NCBI GenBank assembly: GCA_036704125.1
Contig: DATNQI010000036.1
Span: 1-64,000 of the forward strand
Origin: Pantanalinema sp.
GTDB taxonomy: Bacteria > Cyanobacteriota > Sericytochromatia > S15B-MN24 > UBA4093
Length of the DNA: 64,000 nt
Direction of reading: 5' to 3'
Made by a program: the position numbers and the translations under genes. The notes beneath the pieces are model-generated. The model did not search any database. It was given only the letters and a program-made list of their open reading frames with translations, and was not told where the DNA came from. Shown piece by piece: positions 36,259 through 44,992 of this stretch (the first letter of the stretch is position 1; every line of letters starts with the position of its first letter).

Positions 36259-37359
36259 ATGAAGACTTGGCCTGATCGTCGCATCCAGGATCTCCTGGGA
36301 ATCGAGCTACCGATCCTTCAGGCACCGATGGCCGGGGGGGCCTCCTCGGAAATGGCGATCGCCGTCTCGGAAGCCGGTGGCCTCGGGGCGCTTGCCTGCG
36401 GCATGTTGACCGCAGAGCAGGTGCGGCAGAAGCTTGGCGCCATCCGCGAGCAAACGTCCCGGCCAGTCAACCTCAATTTCTTCTGCCACCAGCCAGCAAC
36501 GGCCGATCCGGAGCGCGAGCGGGCATGGAGAGGGTGCCTGGAGCGGTATTACCGGGAACTTGGCCTCGCTCCCGATGTGCCGGTTCCGAAAATCGACCGT
36601 GCGCCGTTCGATCAGGCCCTGGCCGAGCTCGTGGCGGAGCTCAAGCCCGAGGTCGTCAGCTTCCACTTCGGCTTGCCTTCCCGGGACCTCTTCGACCGCG
36701 TCAAGGCGGCCGGGGCGAAGGTCTTCTCGTCCGCGACCACCGTGGAGGAGGCAACCTGGCTCGAGAGTCGAGGATGCGATGCCATCATCGCTCAAGGTAG
36801 CGAAGCCGGCGGGCATCGCGGCATGTTTCTCACGCAGGATCCTTCCACCCAGATCGGGACGCTGGCCCTCGTGCCACAGGTGGTCGATGCGGTGAAGGTC
36901 CCGGTGATCGCAGCGGGCGGTATTGCCGACGGGCGCGGAATCGCGGCGGCGTTTGCGCTTGGTGCCGCGGCGGTGCAGATCGGGACGGCCTACCTGCGCA
37001 GTCCTGAAGCGACCATCACGGCGCTCCATCGAGAGGCCCTGAAGACCGCCAAGGCCGACCAGACGGCGCTCACCAACGTCTTTACGGGAAGACTGGCGCG
37101 CTCGATCACCAATCGCTTGGTCCGTGAGGTTGGCCCCATTTCGGTCCGGGCACCGGAATTTCCTCTGGCCGTGGGGGCTCTCGCCCCCTTGCGCGCTCGC
37201 GCCGAGCAGGAGGGTTCGGCCGATTTCAGCTCGCTTTGGGCTGGGCAGGCGTTTCACCTGGCCCGTGAGCTTCCGGCTGGAGAATTGACCAGGCGGCTCG
37301 CGGAGGAAGCACTGACGGCATTGCGATCGCTGAATGCGCCTCGGGAAGTCTTTCGCTGA
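36259..37359 (+). CDS. Nitronate monooxygenase (NMO/2-nitropropane dioxygenase family)
   Basis: A 366-residue FMN-dependent TIM barrel. It oxidises nitronates such as propionate-3-nitronate. Family motifs: LPILQAPMAGGASSEMAIAVSEAGGLGALACG, IIAQGSEAGGHRG, PVIAAGGIADGRGIAAAFALGAAAVQIGTAYLRSPEA. The active-site His sits in HFGLP (SFHFGLP). The ATG at 36259 is preferred for the ribosome site GAGGAG and the homologous start; the longer frame is upstream of the family boundary. Confidence 0.9.
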   Translation: MKTWPDRRIQDLLGIELPILQAPMAGGASSEMAIAVSEAGGLGALACGMLTAEQVRQKLGAIREQTSRPVNLNFFCHQPATADPERERAWRGCLERYYRELGLAPDVPVPKIDRAPFDQALAELVAELKPEVVSFHFGLPSRDLFDRVKAAGAKVFSSATTVEEATWLESRGCDAIIAQGSEAGGHRGMFLTQDPSTQIGTLALVPQVVDAVKVPVIAAGGIADGRGIAAAFALGAAAVQIGTAYLRSPEATITALHREALKTAKADQTALTNVFTGRLARSITNRLVREVGPISVRAPEFPLAVGALAPLRARAEQEGSADFSSLWAGQAFHLARELPAGELTRRLAEEALTALRSLNAPREVFR

Positions 37360-37380
37360 AGCCGCGACCGTGCTCTTTCA

Positions 37381-37409
37381 TTTCGATACGGGCGGTTGTG
37401 CGGTAGGAT
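37381..37409 (+). promoter_or_regulatory. Probable promoter of the second ABC exporter operon
   Basis: TTTCGA (37381-37386) and TAGGAT (37404-37409) with a 17-base spacer. The transcript would start near 37416, just before GGGAGG (37424-37429) that serves the ATT start codon at 37436. Confidence 0.4.
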
Positions 37410-37435
37410 AGCAAGACATCATCGGGAGGTGCGTC

Positions 37436-38380
37436 ATTTCGGGATTCGCGATCGCAACAACCGGCCTCAGCAAAGCATACGGACGCTTCTTTGGCTCTGC
37501 TCACCTGGCGGTGAGCGACTTGAACCTCACCGTGCCTGAGGGAACCGTTTTTGGGCTCCTTGGGCCCAATGGTGCGGGCAAGACCACGACCATCATGATG
37601 CTCCTCGGCATCATCCGACCCACGGCGGGCAACTTCAGCCTCTTCGGGCGTCCAATGAGCGACGTGGCCGTCCGGAAGCGCGTCGGCTACGTGCCGGAGA
37701 AGTTTCAGCTGCCCGGTCTGCTCAAGGCGGCGGAGTTCCTGCGCTTTCATGGCCGGATGCACGGTCTGGGCGGCGCGAGCCTGGAGCATCGGATCGTGGC
37801 CTTGCTCAATGAGGTGGGGCTCGGCGATCGCGCTTCTTCTCCGATTTCCAGCCTTTCGAAGGGCATGCAGCAGCGCCTGGCATTGGCCCAGGCCCTGCTC
37901 AACGATCCGGATCTCATCATTCTCGACGAGCCCACCTCGGCTCTCGATCCCATGGGGCGCATGGAGGTGCGCACCATCGTCGAGGGCCTGCGGGCACGGG
38001 GTAAGACGGTTCTCTTGAACTCCCACATCTTGGCCGACGTGGAGCAGGTCTGTGACAGCGTCGCTATCTTACAAAAGGGGAAACTGGAGCGCCAAGGCCC
38101 CATGAAGGTCCTCACCTCCCAGGCCATCACCCTGCATCTCAAGGTCGGGGGCCTCACGGCCGGCTTGCAGGACCAGCTCAGCAAGCTTGGCGAGAACTTC
38201 CGCATCGTATCGACCGGCGAAGTGACCGAGATGGAGCTCATGCTTCCGAGCGAGGAGCTGGTGCCCCACATCGCCGAGATCGTTCAGGCACAGGGCGGCC
38301 GCATTTATGCGTTGAGCCCACGCCAAGAGAGCCTGGAATCGCTCTTCATTCGCGTGGTCAAGGAGGGACGACAAGCATGA
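37436..38380 (+). CDS. ABC transporter ATP-binding protein, apparent ATT start
   Basis: A 314-residue exporter ATPase. Walker A GPNGAGKTT, signature SLSKGMQQRLAL, Walker B LIILDEPTSALD and switch His in NSHILADVE. The C-terminal extension (LHLKVGGLTAGLQDQL onward) is like that of other ABC-2 ATPases. The N-terminal strand FAIATTGLSKAYGRFF lies before the first GTG (37511), so the protein must begin earlier. The only plausible initiation codon in frame is ATT 37436, with GGGAGG 6 bases upstream (stop TAG at 37409). ATT is a rare start, as in infC. The next gene overlaps it as ATGA. Confidence 0.85.
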   Translation: MSGFAIATTGLSKAYGRFFGSAHLAVSDLNLTVPEGTVFGLLGPNGAGKTTTIMMLLGIIRPTAGNFSLFGRPMSDVAVRKRVGYVPEKFQLPGLLKAAEFLRFHGRMHGLGGASLEHRIVALLNEVGLGDRASSPISSLSKGMQQRLALAQALLNDPDLIILDEPTSALDPMGRMEVRTIVEGLRARGKTVLLNSHILADVEQVCDSVAILQKGKLERQGPMKVLTSQAITLHLKVGGLTAGLQDQLSKLGENFRIVSTGEVTEMELMLPSEELVPHIAEIVQAQGGRIYALSPRQESLESLFIRVVKEGRQA

Positions 38381-39144
38381 TGACCATCGCCTTCCTGACC
38401 ATGCTCGAGCAATGGCGCCAGCGCACGCCTTGGGGCTTCCTCGTCGTCGGGGCCCTCATGGCGCTGCCGGCCCTGCTCCCAGTGGACGGCATGCACGTCA
38501 ACGGCGCCCAGATGCAGGGCATGGGCATCCTCGACGGCCTTTTGGGCTTCGCGCAGTTCGTTGCGGTCTTTCTGACGATTGCAACGGCGAGCGGCCTCGT
38601 GGCCAACGATCGCGAGCGCGGCACCCTCCTCCTGCTCATCACCAAGCCGCTGCCCCGGTATCAGGTCCTGTTGGGCAAGCTCGCCGGCGCTTGCGCCTTC
38701 ATGCTGCTGGTCTGGCTCTGCTGGGGGGCGATCGCGGCACTGGCGCTCGGTTTCAAGTTCGGTAGCGCCATCATGTTGCCGACTCTGACGGGCTTTGCGG
38801 CTTCCTGCCTGACCTCCTGGCTCCTGATCGCGTTCTGCCTCTTCTGGTCGTGCTTCTTGCCCGCGAACTCAACCATGGGCCTCGGAGTCCTGGGATGGCT
38901 GGCGGCGACGATCGCACCCAAGATCGCCATGGCGGCGAACGCTTGGGGCAAGCCGATCGCCGCGCGGGCCTTCGAGGGCCTGCACTGGGCCCTGCCCACG
39001 GATGTGCTCTCCGATGCGGCCAAGCAACTCGCCGCTGGCGAGACGCCGGAGAAAGCGGCTTACGCGGCAATTCTGGCGATCGCTGCGTGGTGGCTCGCTT
39101 CGACCCTCGTGTTCTCGCAGCGTGACTTGGCGCCCCGCGACTAA
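38377..39144 (+). CDS. ABC-2 type transporter permease
   Basis: A 255-residue membrane protein with six helices in the ABC-2/NatB style (FLVVGALMALPALLP, FVAVFLTIATASGLVA, NDRERGTLLLLITKPLPRYQVLLGKL, AAILAIAAWWLASTLV). The region DRERGTLLLLITKPLPR, between helices 2 and 3, is the coupling segment to the ATPase, as in the NosY/YxlG permeases. Coupled to the upstream ATPase by a 4-base overlap. Function: an exporter of unknown substrate. Confidence 0.8.
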   Translation: MMTIAFLTMLEQWRQRTPWGFLVVGALMALPALLPVDGMHVNGAQMQGMGILDGLLGFAQFVAVFLTIATASGLVANDRERGTLLLLITKPLPRYQVLLGKLAGACAFMLLVWLCWGAIAALALGFKFGSAIMLPTLTGFAASCLTSWLLIAFCLFWSCFLPANSTMGLGVLGWLAATIAPKIAMAANAWGKPIAARAFEGLHWALPTDVLSDAAKQLAAGETPEKAAYAAILAIAAWWLASTLVFSQRDLAPRD

Positions 39145-39151
39145 AGAACTC

Positions 39152-39697
39152 TTATTCGCCTAACCGAACCCCAAAAGCGTCGGGATGGTGGAAATCCGGC
39201 TGGGTGCCGGGGTGGGACAAGGCCCAGTAGGTAACCCGGCCTCCAGGCTCCGCGACCACCGTCGAAACGGCGAGCAGCCATGGGGCGGCTGCCAGCCCCA
39301 GCTCCGTCGGATCGATGCAGACCGAGACCTCGCAAGCCTCTGGCCGGTTTGAGACCGTGAAGGGCAGGGCTTCGAAGGCCGTCTCATCCGTCATGCCGGC
39401 GCGGTAGTCGTCGAAGTGAAAGACGTTCCAGTGACCTGCCGGAGACAGGTTGAACTCCCAGTAGCCGGGGCGTTCCGGGCTGGCGAGGAAGAACTCGAAA
39501 CAGGTTTCCTCCCAGAGCTCGCGTCGTCGCTCGGGGCGCGCCGCAGGCAAAGGGAGCGCGAGCGAACCAGGAGGGCCTTCGAGCCGCCAACTCAGGTGGA
39601 GGGCCGCACCCTCGCGCCGGGCCTTGCCGCAGACCCGCACCCCTGCCGGAAAGGGCAAGCCTGGATACGGCTCGAGGACGAAGTCGGTCGGCTTCAT
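39152..39697 (-). CDS. DOMON-like domain-containing protein
   Basis: A 181-residue single-domain beta-sandwich. The signatures LWEETCFEFFLASPERPGYWEFNLSPAGHWNVFHFDDYR match the DOMON-like (carbohydrate-binding-9-like) family seen in MurB-associated bacterial proteins. No signal peptide, so cytosolic. Possibly a sugar- or heme-binding protein. Its start overlaps the kinase stop (ATGA, 39694-39697), so they are coupled. Confidence 0.8.
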   Translation of the reverse strand: MKPTDFVLEPYPGLPFPAGVRVCGKARREGAALHLSWRLEGPPGSLALPLPAARPERRRELWEETCFEFFLASPERPGYWEFNLSPAGHWNVFHFDDYRAGMTDETAFEALPFTVSNRPEACEVSVCIDPTELGLAAAPWLLAVSTVVAEPGGRVTYWALSHPGTQPDFHHPDAFGVRLGE

Positions 39698-40812
39698 CGC
39701 AGGGCCTGGATGAGGCCCTTCAGCTCCGCGAAGTGTTCGTGGATGCTCTGAGCAAGCCTGAACTGGACGAGCGCGCGGGCCAGATTCCGACCACGGCGGG
39801 CGACCTTGAAATAGACGTCACCTTCGAGGTGATCCGTGAAGAAACGCAGGCCAAGCTCGAAGGCAATGAGTCGGACCGATTCGGGAAGGTAATCGAAATC
39901 GGCGTCGTCGAAAAAGCCACGGGCGACCGACAGATAGCCCTCCAGCACGGCCTTGCCGAGCACCGGGTCGAACCGCACGTCCTGCCAGCGATCCGTCTCC
40001 TCACCATCCGGGTTGCATGACGAACGCAGGCAGTCGCCGATGTCGTATTGCACGAGACCCGGCTTGATGGTGTCCAGATCGACCATCGCGATGGCTTTGC
40101 CCGTGACGTCGTCGAACAGGATATTGTTGACCTTGGGATCGCCGTGGATCGGCCTAAGGCGCAGAATACCCTGCTCGCGAGCTCGCTCGAGGACAGGAAC
40201 CCAGTCCCGGTGTTCCTCGATGAACCGGGCGCACCATTCTTCCTCGGTCGAAAGCGAGGCGCCAGCGGAAGGAGCGACCTTGTCATAGTGGGCGAGGTAT
40301 TCCGGGGCGATGTGAAAGCCGGGAAGGGTGTCCGCCAACTCCGCGATGGGAAGATCGCTGAGCAGGGAATGGAAGGTGCCGAGGGCGTATCCGACCTCCC
40401 AGGCTCGGTCGGGATCATGAACCGTATCGACCGTCTGCGAACGTCCGATGAACCGCAGGGCACGCCAGTAAGAGCCATCGCTCGCCAACCAGTGATCGGA
40501 GCCTTCGTTGGTCTGCAGGACGTGGGGAACCTCCCACCGACGACCGGTGGCGGGGTTCCCAGGCTGAGTCCGCTGCTCGAGATGCCTCGATATCGATCGG
40601 ATGTTGCTCATGACCAGGTCGGGCTGCTGGAACACCCTGGTATTGAGCTTTTGCAGCAGGAACGGCTCTTCAGTGCCGCCTTCCGGCGTCACCAGGTAGG
40701 TCTTGTTGATGTTTCCGCTCCCGTATTCCCGGATCGTGGCGATCCGCGACGGGGGAAGGTACCGGGAGACAACATCGTTCAGAAGGGTGGTTTCCTGCAT
40801 TCCAACACTCAT
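39694..40812 (-). CDS. Phosphotransferase, N-acetylhexosamine 1-kinase-like (APH fold)
   Basis: A 372-residue aminoglycoside-phosphotransferase-fold kinase. The Brenner motif HGDPKVNNILFD (catalytic Asp) and the metal site AMVDLDTIKPGLVQYDIGDCLRSS match the NahK branch. The N-terminal GSGNINKTYLV contains the glycine-rich ATP loop. Likely phosphorylates an amino sugar or related small molecule. Paired with the DOMON-like gene downstream. Confidence 0.82.
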   Translation of the reverse strand: MSVGMQETTLLNDVVSRYLPPSRIATIREYGSGNINKTYLVTPEGGTEEPFLLQKLNTRVFQQPDLVMSNIRSISRHLEQRTQPGNPATGRRWEVPHVLQTNEGSDHWLASDGSYWRALRFIGRSQTVDTVHDPDRAWEVGYALGTFHSLLSDLPIAELADTLPGFHIAPEYLAHYDKVAPSAGASLSTEEEWCARFIEEHRDWVPVLERAREQGILRLRPIHGDPKVNNILFDDVTGKAIAMVDLDTIKPGLVQYDIGDCLRSSCNPDGEETDRWQDVRFDPVLGKAVLEGYLSVARGFFDDADFDYLPESVRLIAFELGLRFFTDHLEGDVYFKVARRGRNLARALVQFRLAQSIHEHFAELKGLIQALR

Positions 40813-41010
40813 TAGTAGTTCTTTCTCATCGGACGAAGTGAGCAAATGATACCCTGGCAAGGGGTGCCCCGCAACACTGACCCGGGCCGGAAATCCGCGT
40901 CAGGCTTCGGCGAGTTCGAGCGGTTCACGGATCGTTCGCTCGGAATCCGGGCACCGGTCAGGTCCTGAGCGCGCCGATACCGTATTTCCCCGCAGCGAGC
41001 CGCCCTCACC

Positions 41011-41703
41011 CTACACCTTGCGCCACGTGTTCCACTCGGCCCCCAGTCTCGCTTCCAGGCGCACGTCTTCCCCGCTGAACGGATGCCGCAACTCCAGCCG
41101 GTAGGCGTGCAGCCACAGTCGCTGCATGCCCAGCTTCGCTGCGAGATCGCGGTTGAGCGGTCCCTTGCCGTGGGTGGCATCGCCGATGATGGGATGGGCG
41201 ATGTGCTTCATGTGCCGGCGCAACTGATGGCGTCGACCGGTCAGGGGGGACAGCTCCACCAGCGCGCAGCGGGTGGTAGGGAACCGACCTTGCGGCAATG
41301 GCAGCTCATACCGCTCGAGAGTCCAAAAGCGGGTCAGGGCCTGCTGAGCCTCCTCGCGCCGGTCGTGTCGGTCGTCGGGAATACGGCGCAGGGGATGGTC
41401 GATCAGGCCCTCGTCGGCCGGCCATCCGCGCACCACGGCGCGGTAGGTCTTGTGCAGGCCCTCACCCGCTTCGAAGGCCTGGCCAATCGCGCGGGCACCC
41501 AGAGCGTCCAGGGCGAACAGCAACACGCCGCTGGTGCCCTTGTCCAGCCGATGCACCGGCCAGACCGGTCGGCCCAGTTGGTCGCGCAGCATCTGCAGCG
41601 CAAAGCGGGTCTCGCCCGCGTCCAGGCCGGTGCGGTGTACCAGCAGCCCCGGCGGCTTGTCCACCGCCACCAGATAGTCGTCGCCATAGAGAATCGAGAG
41701 CAT
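41011..41703 (-). CDS. truC: tRNA pseudouridine synthase C (TruC-like)
   Basis: A 230-residue RluA-family pseudouridine synthase. The catalytic Asp54 is in HRLDKGTSGVLLFA; other marks are DYLVAVDKPPGLLVHR, ALVELSPLTGRRHQLRRHMKHI and GDATHGKGPLNR (TruC-type insert). E. coli TruC modifies U65 of tRNA. The ATG at 41703 is chosen because the preceding codons lack homology. The next upstream gene is AlkD-like, 22 bases away. Confidence 0.88.
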   Translation of the reverse strand: MLSILYGDDYLVAVDKPPGLLVHRTGLDAGETRFALQMLRDQLGRPVWPVHRLDKGTSGVLLFALDALGARAIGQAFEAGEGLHKTYRAVVRGWPADEGLIDHPLRRIPDDRHDRREEAQQALTRFWTLERYELPLPQGRFPTTRCALVELSPLTGRRHQLRRHMKHIAHPIIGDATHGKGPLNRDLAAKLGMQRLWLHAYRLELRHPFSGEDVRLEARLGAEWNTWRKV

Positions 41704-41725
41704 ACGATAGGCGGGGGCGAAACGC

Positions 41726-42427
41726 CTAGCGCCGGCGGCGCAGAGCGATGGCGGCAGGAATCCACTCCGGGGGATAGCTGGAGGTGCAGCCCTTGGGGAT
41801 CGGGCGATCGTCCCAGCGTCCCAGCCGCTCGCCGGCTGCGATGGCCTTCTCGGTGTGCGACGCATGGTACACCCCGATCATCACCAGGCACATGTTCATC
41901 GCTTCTTTCTTGGGCCTGGGGGTCGCCGGGAGTTCCGTTTCGATCTTTGCCATGAGCGCGTCGAGATCGAGGGTGCCCTTCTTGTCGTTCTGCACGGCCG
42001 AAGTCATGAGGTTCCACCCGGCGCGGCCCAACAGTAGATCGGCCGAGTCAAGCCACCTTGAACGTAAGGCCCCGGCCAAGTTCGACACCTCCAGGACGTT
42101 GCCTGTCAGCTTGTCGAGGATCGGCGGCGAATCGCAGCTTTCGGCCAGGCGGATGCAATCCTCTTCGGTCAACTGCTTGGGATCCAGAAGCATGGTCGCC
42201 AGGACCCGCGCCTCGAACCAGCCGGAATCCCAGAGTGCGAGGCCCAGGGCGTGTTGCTTGTTGAGCCCCTTGGCCAGCACTCGAAGGTCGCCCATCTTGT
42301 TGCCGAATACCTTGTCCCCGACCCCTTGCTTCGCATAGATCTTGCGGACCGAGGCCAAGCCTTTTGCCTCCAGATCGGCAAGGATCTCCGCTGCGCTTGG
42401 AATTTCCTGAGTCGTTTTTTTCTGCAT
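41726..42427 (-). CDS. DNA alkylation repair protein (AlkD-like HEAT repeats)
   Basis: A 233-residue all-helical protein of the DNA-alkylation-repair (AlkD/AlkC) family, built from HEAT-like repeats: SVRKIYAKQGVGDKVFGNKMGDLRVLAKGL, EARVLATMLLDPKQLTEEDC, LLGRAGWNLMTSAVQND, KKEAMNMCLVMIGVY. AlkD excises N3- and N7-alkylpurines without base flipping. The C-terminus IPKGCTSSYPPEWIPAAIALRRRR is the family ending. The ATG at 42427 or one five codons earlier may be used; the nearby ribosome sites are weak. Confidence 0.85.
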   Translation of the reverse strand: MQKKTTQEIPSAAEILADLEAKGLASVRKIYAKQGVGDKVFGNKMGDLRVLAKGLNKQHALGLALWDSGWFEARVLATMLLDPKQLTEEDCIRLAESCDSPPILDKLTGNVLEVSNLAGALRSRWLDSADLLLGRAGWNLMTSAVQNDKKGTLDLDALMAKIETELPATPRPKKEAMNMCLVMIGVYHASHTEKAIAAGERLGRWDDRPIPKGCTSSYPPEWIPAAIALRRRR

Positions 42428-42572
42428 ACCTAAACTTACCATCCATTCGAGTTTCAGCCGAGCCTGAACGAGCAAGGAGTGCAAGGCTGTAACGCAATAT
42501 GCTTGACCATCTTGGCCGTTGGTGTCGTCAATCCAGTGACGTATCGTCTGCTCATAAAAAGGAGGGGCGGCG

Positions 42573-43382
42573 ATGCGTGAGGTGGGCCCGGAATACCTGT
42601 CCCGGCGTCAGGTTTTAGCGAGCGGTTTAAAAGCCTACGCCCTGCTCTCAGCCAATCTATGGCTTCTGGGTTGCGCCCGATCCTCCGAGGGGACAGGCTC
42701 TCTGGCGATCAGCCAGGGAGCTGAAACCTGGGCTGCCGGCGGCACCTCCGCAATGCGAGGGGCCTACCCCAATCCCTTTCAAGGGCGCGAGAGCGAGCCG
42801 TGCGTCCTCACACCAGATCTTACGGAAGGTCCCTGTCACGCCGCGACCCTGAACCGGAAGGACATCAGCGAGGGTATATCCGGCCTGCCGATGCGCTTGA
42901 GCCTGCGCATCATCCGCGCCGATGATTGCACCCCGGTCCCCCGTGCCACCGTGGATGTCTGGCATGCGAGCCCTGCGGGCTACTACTCGGCGTTCCCAGC
43001 AGGAACCATCTGTAATCCTGGCGGTACCGATGCGCAAGCCGACCACTTCTGCCGCGGGGCCCAAAGCACCGACGCCAGCGGCCTGGTCGATTTCGATTCG
43101 GTCTTTCCCGGATGGTACTCCGGCCGCACCACGCACGTTCACTTCATCGTGCGGGTTGGCGCTCAGGCGTACCTCACCTCGCAGCTGTTCTTCGAAGACG
43201 CTCTCAGCGATGAGATCTTCAGCGCTCACCCCGATTATCGTGGCCGTCCACGGCGCGATACGACTAATCAAACGGACCCTGTCCTCGCCGGCAGAGAGAT
43301 CGGTCCCTTCTTGCTTCAGACGGCTCGAATGGCAGATGGGGCCTTGCATGCATGGAAGACGATCGCCCTAAGCGGACGCTAG
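42573..43382 (+). CDS. Intradiol ring-cleavage dioxygenase-like lipoprotein
   Basis: A 269-residue secreted protein with a twin-arginine style N-terminus (LSRRQVLASG) and a lipobox (LLGCA). The catalytic domain (about 75-260) has the Fe(III) ligand tyrosines and histidines: GYYSAF, and WYSGRTTHVHF with the second Tyr and both His. The segment VPRATVDVWHASPAG is the family beta core. Probably cleaves catechol or hydroxyquinol-like rings outside the cytoplasm. AAGGAGGGG precedes the start by 5 bases. Its end overlaps the convergent glycosyltransferase gene by 15 bases. Confidence 0.87.
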   Translation: MREVGPEYLSRRQVLASGLKAYALLSANLWLLGCARSSEGTGSLAISQGAETWAAGGTSAMRGAYPNPFQGRESEPCVLTPDLTEGPCHAATLNRKDISEGISGLPMRLSLRIIRADDCTPVPRATVDVWHASPAGYYSAFPAGTICNPGGTDAQADHFCRGAQSTDASGLVDFDSVFPGWYSGRTTHVHFIVRVGAQAYLTSQLFFEDALSDEIFSAHPDYRGRPRRDTTNQTDPVLAGREIGPFLLQTARMADGALHAWKTIALSGR

Positions 43383-44594
43383 TGGCTTTTCTTGGCTCAC
43401 CGCGTCGAGCAGCAGCCTTGCGGCCACCATCGCCCCGTCGGTGTGGATCGTGCCGGCCACGGCGGTCGCTCTTGCTCGGGTCTCGGGGGCCAGGGCTGTT
43501 CTGAGCGCGGCTGACAGGGACTCGGGGGTCGGCGTCGGACCGTCGTGCGCAGCACCGATGCCCAGGGCGGCCACCCGGCCGGCCCAGTACGGCTGATCCG
43601 CTATCTGGGGGACAACCACCTGCGGAGCGCCGGCTCTGGCGGCCGTCGTCGTCGTGCCTGCGCCGCCGTGGTGCACGACGGCGGCTACCCGGCCGAACAG
43701 TGCCTGGTGGTTGACCTCGCCCACGATGAAGCAGTCGTCACGGCCGTCGATCAGGGCCAGGTCGGCCCAGCCGCGGGAGACGAGCACGCGGCGGCCCTGC
43801 GCGCGGATCGCTTCGATGGCCACCCGCGCGAAGTCCTTCGGGGCGCGCATGCTGCCGAAGCCCACGTAAACCGGTGGTGTGCCGGCGTCCAGGAACGCCA
43901 TCAATTCGGCCGGGAGTGGACGTTCGTCCGGCAGTGCCCATGCGCCGGTCTGTACGACGTCGCTGTTCGCCGGATCCTGCCACGGGGCCAGAGTCGGGTC
44001 CGCCGCCAGCAAGGCGGGGGTGAACGCGTAGTCGTAGACACTCTCTACCGGTGGAAGGCCGATCGACGCCCGGCGGGTGTTGAGCGCCGCACCGAACAGA
44101 TCGTTCGCGCTCTGGGCGGTCAGGTCCCACAGCACCCGGTTGTCGGTCACGTCCGGTGGCAATGGCCGGCCCGGAAGCGGCATGGGCCGTTGGTGCGGCG
44201 ATGGCAGATAGATGGGACAGTAGGCTGCACACACGTAGCGGATGCCGAGCTTCTCGGCCACCGAGCGCGCGCTGGCCATGACCGGTAGCAGGCCGGACGC
44301 CACCAGCGCATCACACCCCTCGGCCGCCCTGGCGACCGTGTCGAAGTACGCGGCCATCAACTCGCCTGCGATCCGGGGTACGTCCGCCGCCGTTGGAGGC
44401 GTCGCCCCGTGCACCAGTGTGTGCACCGGCGGGCCTGCCGGCACCAGGGGCACGCCGACCTCGGCCACGCGATCCGCGCAGTCCGGCGGCGCGCACATCC
44501 GCACCTCCGCGCCGAGCGCCCGCAACCGCACCGCGAGTCCCAGCAGTGGTTCGACGCCGCCGCGCGAATCATACGTCAACAACAGCACACGCAT
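43368..44594 (-). CDS. Vancomycin-type glycosyltransferase (GT1 family)
   Basis: A 408-residue GT1 glycosyltransferase of the Gtf/MGT type. The N-domain start MRVLLLTYDSRGGVEPLLGLAVRLRALG binds the acceptor. The C-domain HHGGAGTTTTAARAGAPQVVVPQIADQPYWAGRV binds the nucleotide sugar. It shares the actinobacterial antibiotic-glycosyltransferase pattern, and the bases are more GC-rich than the surrounding genes, hinting at horizontal origin. It starts accessory DNA up to 49.9 kb. Substrate unknown; the small peptide gene 180 bases away is divergent. Confidence 0.87.
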   Translation of the reverse strand: MRVLLLTYDSRGGVEPLLGLAVRLRALGAEVRMCAPPDCADRVAEVGVPLVPAGPPVHTLVHGATPPTAADVPRIAGELMAAYFDTVARAAEGCDALVASGLLPVMASARSVAEKLGIRYVCAAYCPIYLPSPHQRPMPLPGRPLPPDVTDNRVLWDLTAQSANDLFGAALNTRRASIGLPPVESVYDYAFTPALLAADPTLAPWQDPANSDVVQTGAWALPDERPLPAELMAFLDAGTPPVYVGFGSMRAPKDFARVAIEAIRAQGRRVLVSRGWADLALIDGRDDCFIVGEVNHQALFGRVAAVVHHGGAGTTTTAARAGAPQVVVPQIADQPYWAGRVAALGIGAAHDGPTPTPESLSAALRTALAPETRARATAVAGTIHTDGAMVAARLLLDAVSQEKPLASA

Positions 44595-44773
44595 TTCGCA
44601 ACTCCCATTTACGCAAGTTCTGACAGGCCCGCGATTATGCGGCACGACCCCGGGCTTGCCGCAAGCCCCCCTGTAGGGTGTAACATGGAAAGTGGGGAGG
44701 GGTAGGTAACCCCTTTTTCCTCATCATCGTCCGCTACCCTAGCCGGTCAAATTTACGAGAGGTTGTCCTGCCA

Positions 44774-44932
44774 ATGCCCACTTCCAAGGATGAAACCCGC
44801 CAAGCTGCTCAGCAGTCCAATGCGGAGGTCGAGAAGCTTTACGAGAGCTGCTGCGGTTCTTGCGGTTCGCCCGTTCCGACGAGTTCGGGCGTTTCACTTG
44901 AAGACTTGACTTCGGATCCCAAAAAGGGCTGA
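44774..44932 (+). CDS. Small Cys-rich peptide, candidate RiPP precursor
   Basis: A 52-residue peptide between a divergent glycosyltransferase gene and a strong terminator. Residues 1-24 (MPTSKDETRQ...AEVEKLYE) are polar and helical, like a leader. Residues 25-32 read SCCGSCGS, followed by PVPTSSG and an acidic tail (VSLEDLTSDPKKG). Leader-plus-Cys/Ser/Gly core plus tail fits ribosomally made, modified peptides (RiPPs). GAGAGG lies 11 bases upstream of the ATG. A GT1 gene and, 960 bases further, an O-methyltransferase gene are the only candidate modifiers; no cyclodehydratase, lanthionine synthase, radical-SAM or MNIO enzyme was seen. It could instead be a metal-binding microprotein. Confidence 0.5.
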   Translation: MPTSKDETRQAAQQSNAEVEKLYESCCGSCGSPVPTSSGVSLEDLTSDPKKG

Positions 44933-44953
44933 ACCGGGAAACGGGCGCAGCAA

Positions 44954-44985
44954 GTCCATGAGGCTACTGACGTAGCCTCACGGAC
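44954..44985 (+). other. 14-bp hairpin after the peptide gene
   Basis: GTCCATGAGGCTAC (44954-44967), loop TGAC, then GTAGCCTCACGGAC (44972-44985), one A-C mismatch. There is no T-run. It lies between the stop codon and the terminator, in the likely 3' UTR, and could stabilise the mRNA or bind a protein. Confidence 0.6.
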
Positions 44986-44992
44986 TGAGCAT

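Noticed and set aside
44626-44705. Short reading frame upstream of the Cys-rich peptide
   Set aside because: No ribosome site and no protein-like composition.
44774-44932. Assignment of the Cys-rich peptide to methanobactins
   Set aside because: Only the CGSC order is shared. The rest of the core differs and no mbnB/mbnC-like (DUF692) genes are visible.
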